Notes under the pieces: model-generated
What the model saw: the letters and a program-made list of their open reading frames with translations, nothing else
The model's database searches: none
What the model was told of the DNA's origin: nothing
Shown here: in pieces, positions 61,129-64,000 of the stretch
Position numbering within the stretch: the stretch's first letter is position 1
How the letters are laid out: the number at the start of each line of letters is the position of its first letter
Program-made: the position numbers and the translations under genes
Source: Clostridium intestinale DSM 6191
GTDB lineage: Bacteria; Bacillota; Clostridia; Clostridiales; Clostridiaceae
Reading direction: 5' to 3'
NCBI RefSeq assembly: GCF_900130055.1
Contig: NZ_FQXU01000012.1
Coordinates: 1 to 64,000, forward strand
Length of the DNA stretch: 64,000 nucleotides

Positions 61129-61134
61129 GGTTCT

Positions 61135-61209
61135 TGGTATCCCCAGTAGGAATCGAACCTACATTTGTCCCTTAGGAGGGGACTGTTCTATCCATTGAAC
61201 TATGAGGAC
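61135..61209 (-). tRNA. tRNA-Arg (anticodon CCT)
   Basis: 75 nt including encoded CCA. The acceptor GTCCTCA/TGGGGAT pairs with two wobbles; anticodon loop CTCCTAA and T-loop TTCGATT are clear. It reads AGG codons. Confidence 0.96.
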
Positions 61210-61224
61210 ATAAATTACTATTAA

Positions 61225-61253
61225 ATTCTAATACATTGTTTTCCTTATGTCAA
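61225..61253 (-). promoter_or_regulatory. Promoter of tRNA-Arg
   Basis: On the minus strand TTGACA (61253-61248), 17 nt, TAGAAT (61230-61225). Confidence 0.8.
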
Positions 61254-61377
61254 CTTTCACCCTATTTATATTTGTTATCAGAAATTAAAAATGTCTATGT
61301 TTATTATAAAATGTGGCAAATCTCACCAAATTCCATAATCTATATATAGGAGATATTTTATTTCTAATTATATATTA

Positions 61378-62443
<1,066 letters not shown>

Positions 62444-62493
62444 TTATTCTATAGTTTATAATAACTATAAGAATCTAAAATAATTTAACCATG

Positions 62494-62525
62494 CATCCTT
62501 TTAGAAACCTATTTCTAAAAGGATG
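62494..62525 (+). terminator. Terminator of the collagen-like gene
   Basis: A 14-bp perfect stem (CATCCTTTTAGAAA) with a 4-nt loop is followed by seven T. Confidence 0.88.
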
Positions 62526-62672
62526 TTTTTTTATTCTATATTAGATTCCTTCTTTCTCAGCTTCATCAAATTCATTTACTGTAAACTATACTTATCTAAA
62601 AAATAAAAAAATAGATAATATATACGTATTTTATACATGTATATTATCTATTAATTAAAAATATTCCTATTT

Positions 62673-64000
62673 TTAGTTTATTCTTTGAGCTTTAACAAGA
62701 TATTGATATGCATCTAATTGCCATTTTAAGCTATCATCAATTAATGGAGATATTTTGTTAATAAATTCATCGTCTTGAGGAGTTCTTCCTATAAATACCT
62801 TTAGATAAAATCTATCAACATAGCCCGTATTAATAAACATCTTTTTAATTTCATTAAAAGTAAAAAATCTTAAATGTGTTCTATCTAGTAATCCAGCATC
62901 CTCATAAGTCCAGTTTCCATTTAAAAGTCCTCTTATAACGCTATAATGCATAACATTTGGTATACTAGCTACTACAAAGCCATCCTTTTTTAGAAACTTC
63001 TTTAAATCTAATAATACTTTAGAAGGATCATGTAAATGTTCTAGTACATCTCCAAATATAATATAATCAAAAAATTCCTCTTCACATTCTATTTTATCAG
63101 TTTCTATATTATATCCTAGCAGCTTAACATTTTTCCCAGCAATTTTTGCTGCATTTAAATTATACTCTACCCCATATATATTAGCATTTTTATAAAGGTC
63201 TTTTACTCTTATTAATGTAGCTCCGCAAGCACATCCAACCTCTAATACATTTATCGCCTTATCTTTTGGTGAATCTATAAGTCCTATAATGTCATTTCTA
63301 ACTCCACATGAATAGCCTACATCAAAACCCCACTTAGCTTTAAATTTAATTCCATTAGTAGCCATTAAATGATTAAAAGCTACTAAATCTGCGCTAAAGC
63401 TTAGGCTTCCATAGTGATGAATAAAGGTATCTTTACATAAAATTAGTTTATATCCTGCCTCAGTAATTCTAAAGCAATAGTCATCATCTTCATAATTCCC
63501 TGGCGAAAATCTTTCATCTAGGAGTCCGATCTTATCTACAACTTCTTTTTTAACAAGTAAACAAAATCCTATTAATATAAGTCTATGCTCCCAATTTTCG
63601 CTATTGGATTTATTATATTCTTCAGCAAACACTTTCATTTCTTCTAGATTATTATAATTCACAGCTATATTTTGAAAATTAGAACAGTTATTAGTAACAG
63701 GTCCAACAGCCCCTACACTTTCATCACTGTATAAAGCAGTAGTTAAATTCTCAAGCCAATTTTTTGTAACTACAGTATCATTATTAAGAAGTAATATATT
63801 ATCTCCTGTGGCTATCTCCATTCCTTGATTACATCCCTTAGGAAACCCTTTATTATCTTCATTTAATATTGCTATTATGTCCTCTTGCTCTTCTAACCAC
63901 TTAGGTGTTTCGTCAGTTGAATTATTGTCTATAACGATTAATTCATATGAATCTTTTTCTGTAAATTCTCTAATACTTTCTATACATTGTTTTGTGTATT
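62673..64000 (-). CDS. Family 2 glycosyltransferase fused to a SAM-dependent methyltransferase (partial)
   Basis: At least 442 residues are visible; the reading frame stays open to the right edge, so the N-terminus is missing. The first part is a GT-A glycosyltransferase (LIVIDNNSTDETPKWL, GFPKGCNQGMEIATGDNILLLNNDTVV, LDERFSPGNYEDDDYCFRI). The second part is a class I methyltransferase (INVLEVGCACGATLIRV, FDYIIFGDVLEHLHDP). Such fusions decorate surface glycans with methylated sugars. The collagen-like spore protein, convergent and 229 nt away, is an obvious candidate acceptor, by inference. Confidence 0.9.
   Translation of the reverse strand, partial: YTKQCIESIREFTEKDSYELIVIDNNSTDETPKWLEEQEDIIAILNEDNKGFPKGCNQGMEIATGDNILLLNNDTVVTKNWLENLTTALYSDESVGAVGPVTNNCSNFQNIAVNYNNLEEMKVFAEEYNKSNSENWEHRLILIGFCLLVKKEVVDKIGLLDERFSPGNYEDDDYCFRITEAGYKLILCKDTFIHHYGSLSFSADLVAFNHLMATNGIKFKAKWGFDVGYSCGVRNDIIGLIDSPKDKAINVLEVGCACGATLIRVKDLYKNANIYGVEYNLNAAKIAGKNVKLLGYNIETDKIECEEEFFDYIIFGDVLEHLHDPSKVLLDLKKFLKKDGFVVASIPNVMHYSVIRGLLNGNWTYEDAGLLDRTHLRFFTFNEIKKMFINTGYVDRFYLKVFIGRTPQDDEFINKISPLIDDSLKWQLDAYQYLVKAQRIN

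Overview
The window reads as a chromosomal segment of a low-GC, spore-forming anaerobe of the Clostridium sensu stricto type. The evidence is very AT-rich intergenic DNA, AAGGAGG-type ribosome binding sites, the firmicute dnaX-ebfC-recR-yaaL-bofA block, a roughly 270-nt Gram-positive SRP RNA, a BofA sporulation regulator, a collagen-like exosporium protein and clostridial-style FAD/4Fe-4S APS reductase genes. No rRNA, CRISPR array or prophage is present. The only clear mobile-element sequence is an IS200-like transposase cut by the left edge. Layout, left half: IS200 fragment; ammonium transporter with an attenuator-like leader; an orphan membrane protein; bofA/yaaL; a small tyrosine recombinase and a ROK kinase set between yaaL and recR; recR-ebfC-dnaX; thyA; an 8-bp tandem array; a self-controlled PadR operon; and a VanY/VanR/VanS-like cell-wall module. 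From 14.6 to 27.5 kb one 13-gene minus-strand operon covers sulfate/sulfonate uptake, activation to APS, reduction to sulfite and sulfide, and thiocarboxylate-dependent homocysteine synthesis (carrier, E1-like enzyme, JAMM protease, sulfite reductase fused to TusA, O-acetylhomoserine sulfhydrylase). Layout, right half: folA; YitT; a secreted superoxide dismutase; tRNA-Ser with the SRP RNA; lgt; an extracellular flavin reductase pair with a CitA/DcuS-type two-component system; a GTPase/permease/accessory trio possibly for metal transport; an uncharacterised 509-residue protein; a selenium-associated pair (desulfurase plus DUF3343); a Cys-rich putative spore surface protein; hom; tadA; a CorC-like protein; a MATE exporter; a TetR/MFS pair sharing an operator; an ECF sigma operon; and a LytTR signalling and efflux region (50-60.6 kb). 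The window ends with tRNA-Arg, a collagen-like protein and a glycosyltransferase-methyltransferase fusion cut by the right edge. The most striking pattern is a LytTR regulon. Three promoters, for a 62-residue membrane protein, a 140-residue membrane protein and a MacAB/YknXYZ-like efflux operon, each carry two copies of a 13-bp box close to AACGTTTATTACA with starts 21 bp apart. In each case the downstream box ends exactly 28 nt before a -10-like hexamer with no recognisable -35. One LytTR regulator and two paralogous AgrC-like kinases lie in the same 10 kb. Second in interest are the sulfur operon and its oddities: a fused APS kinase domain with broken motifs beside an intact separate CysC, and a Gly-Gly codon pair that doubles as the next gene's Shine-Dalgarno. 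Third is the amt leader, where a promoter-proximal hairpin competes with an intrinsic terminator.
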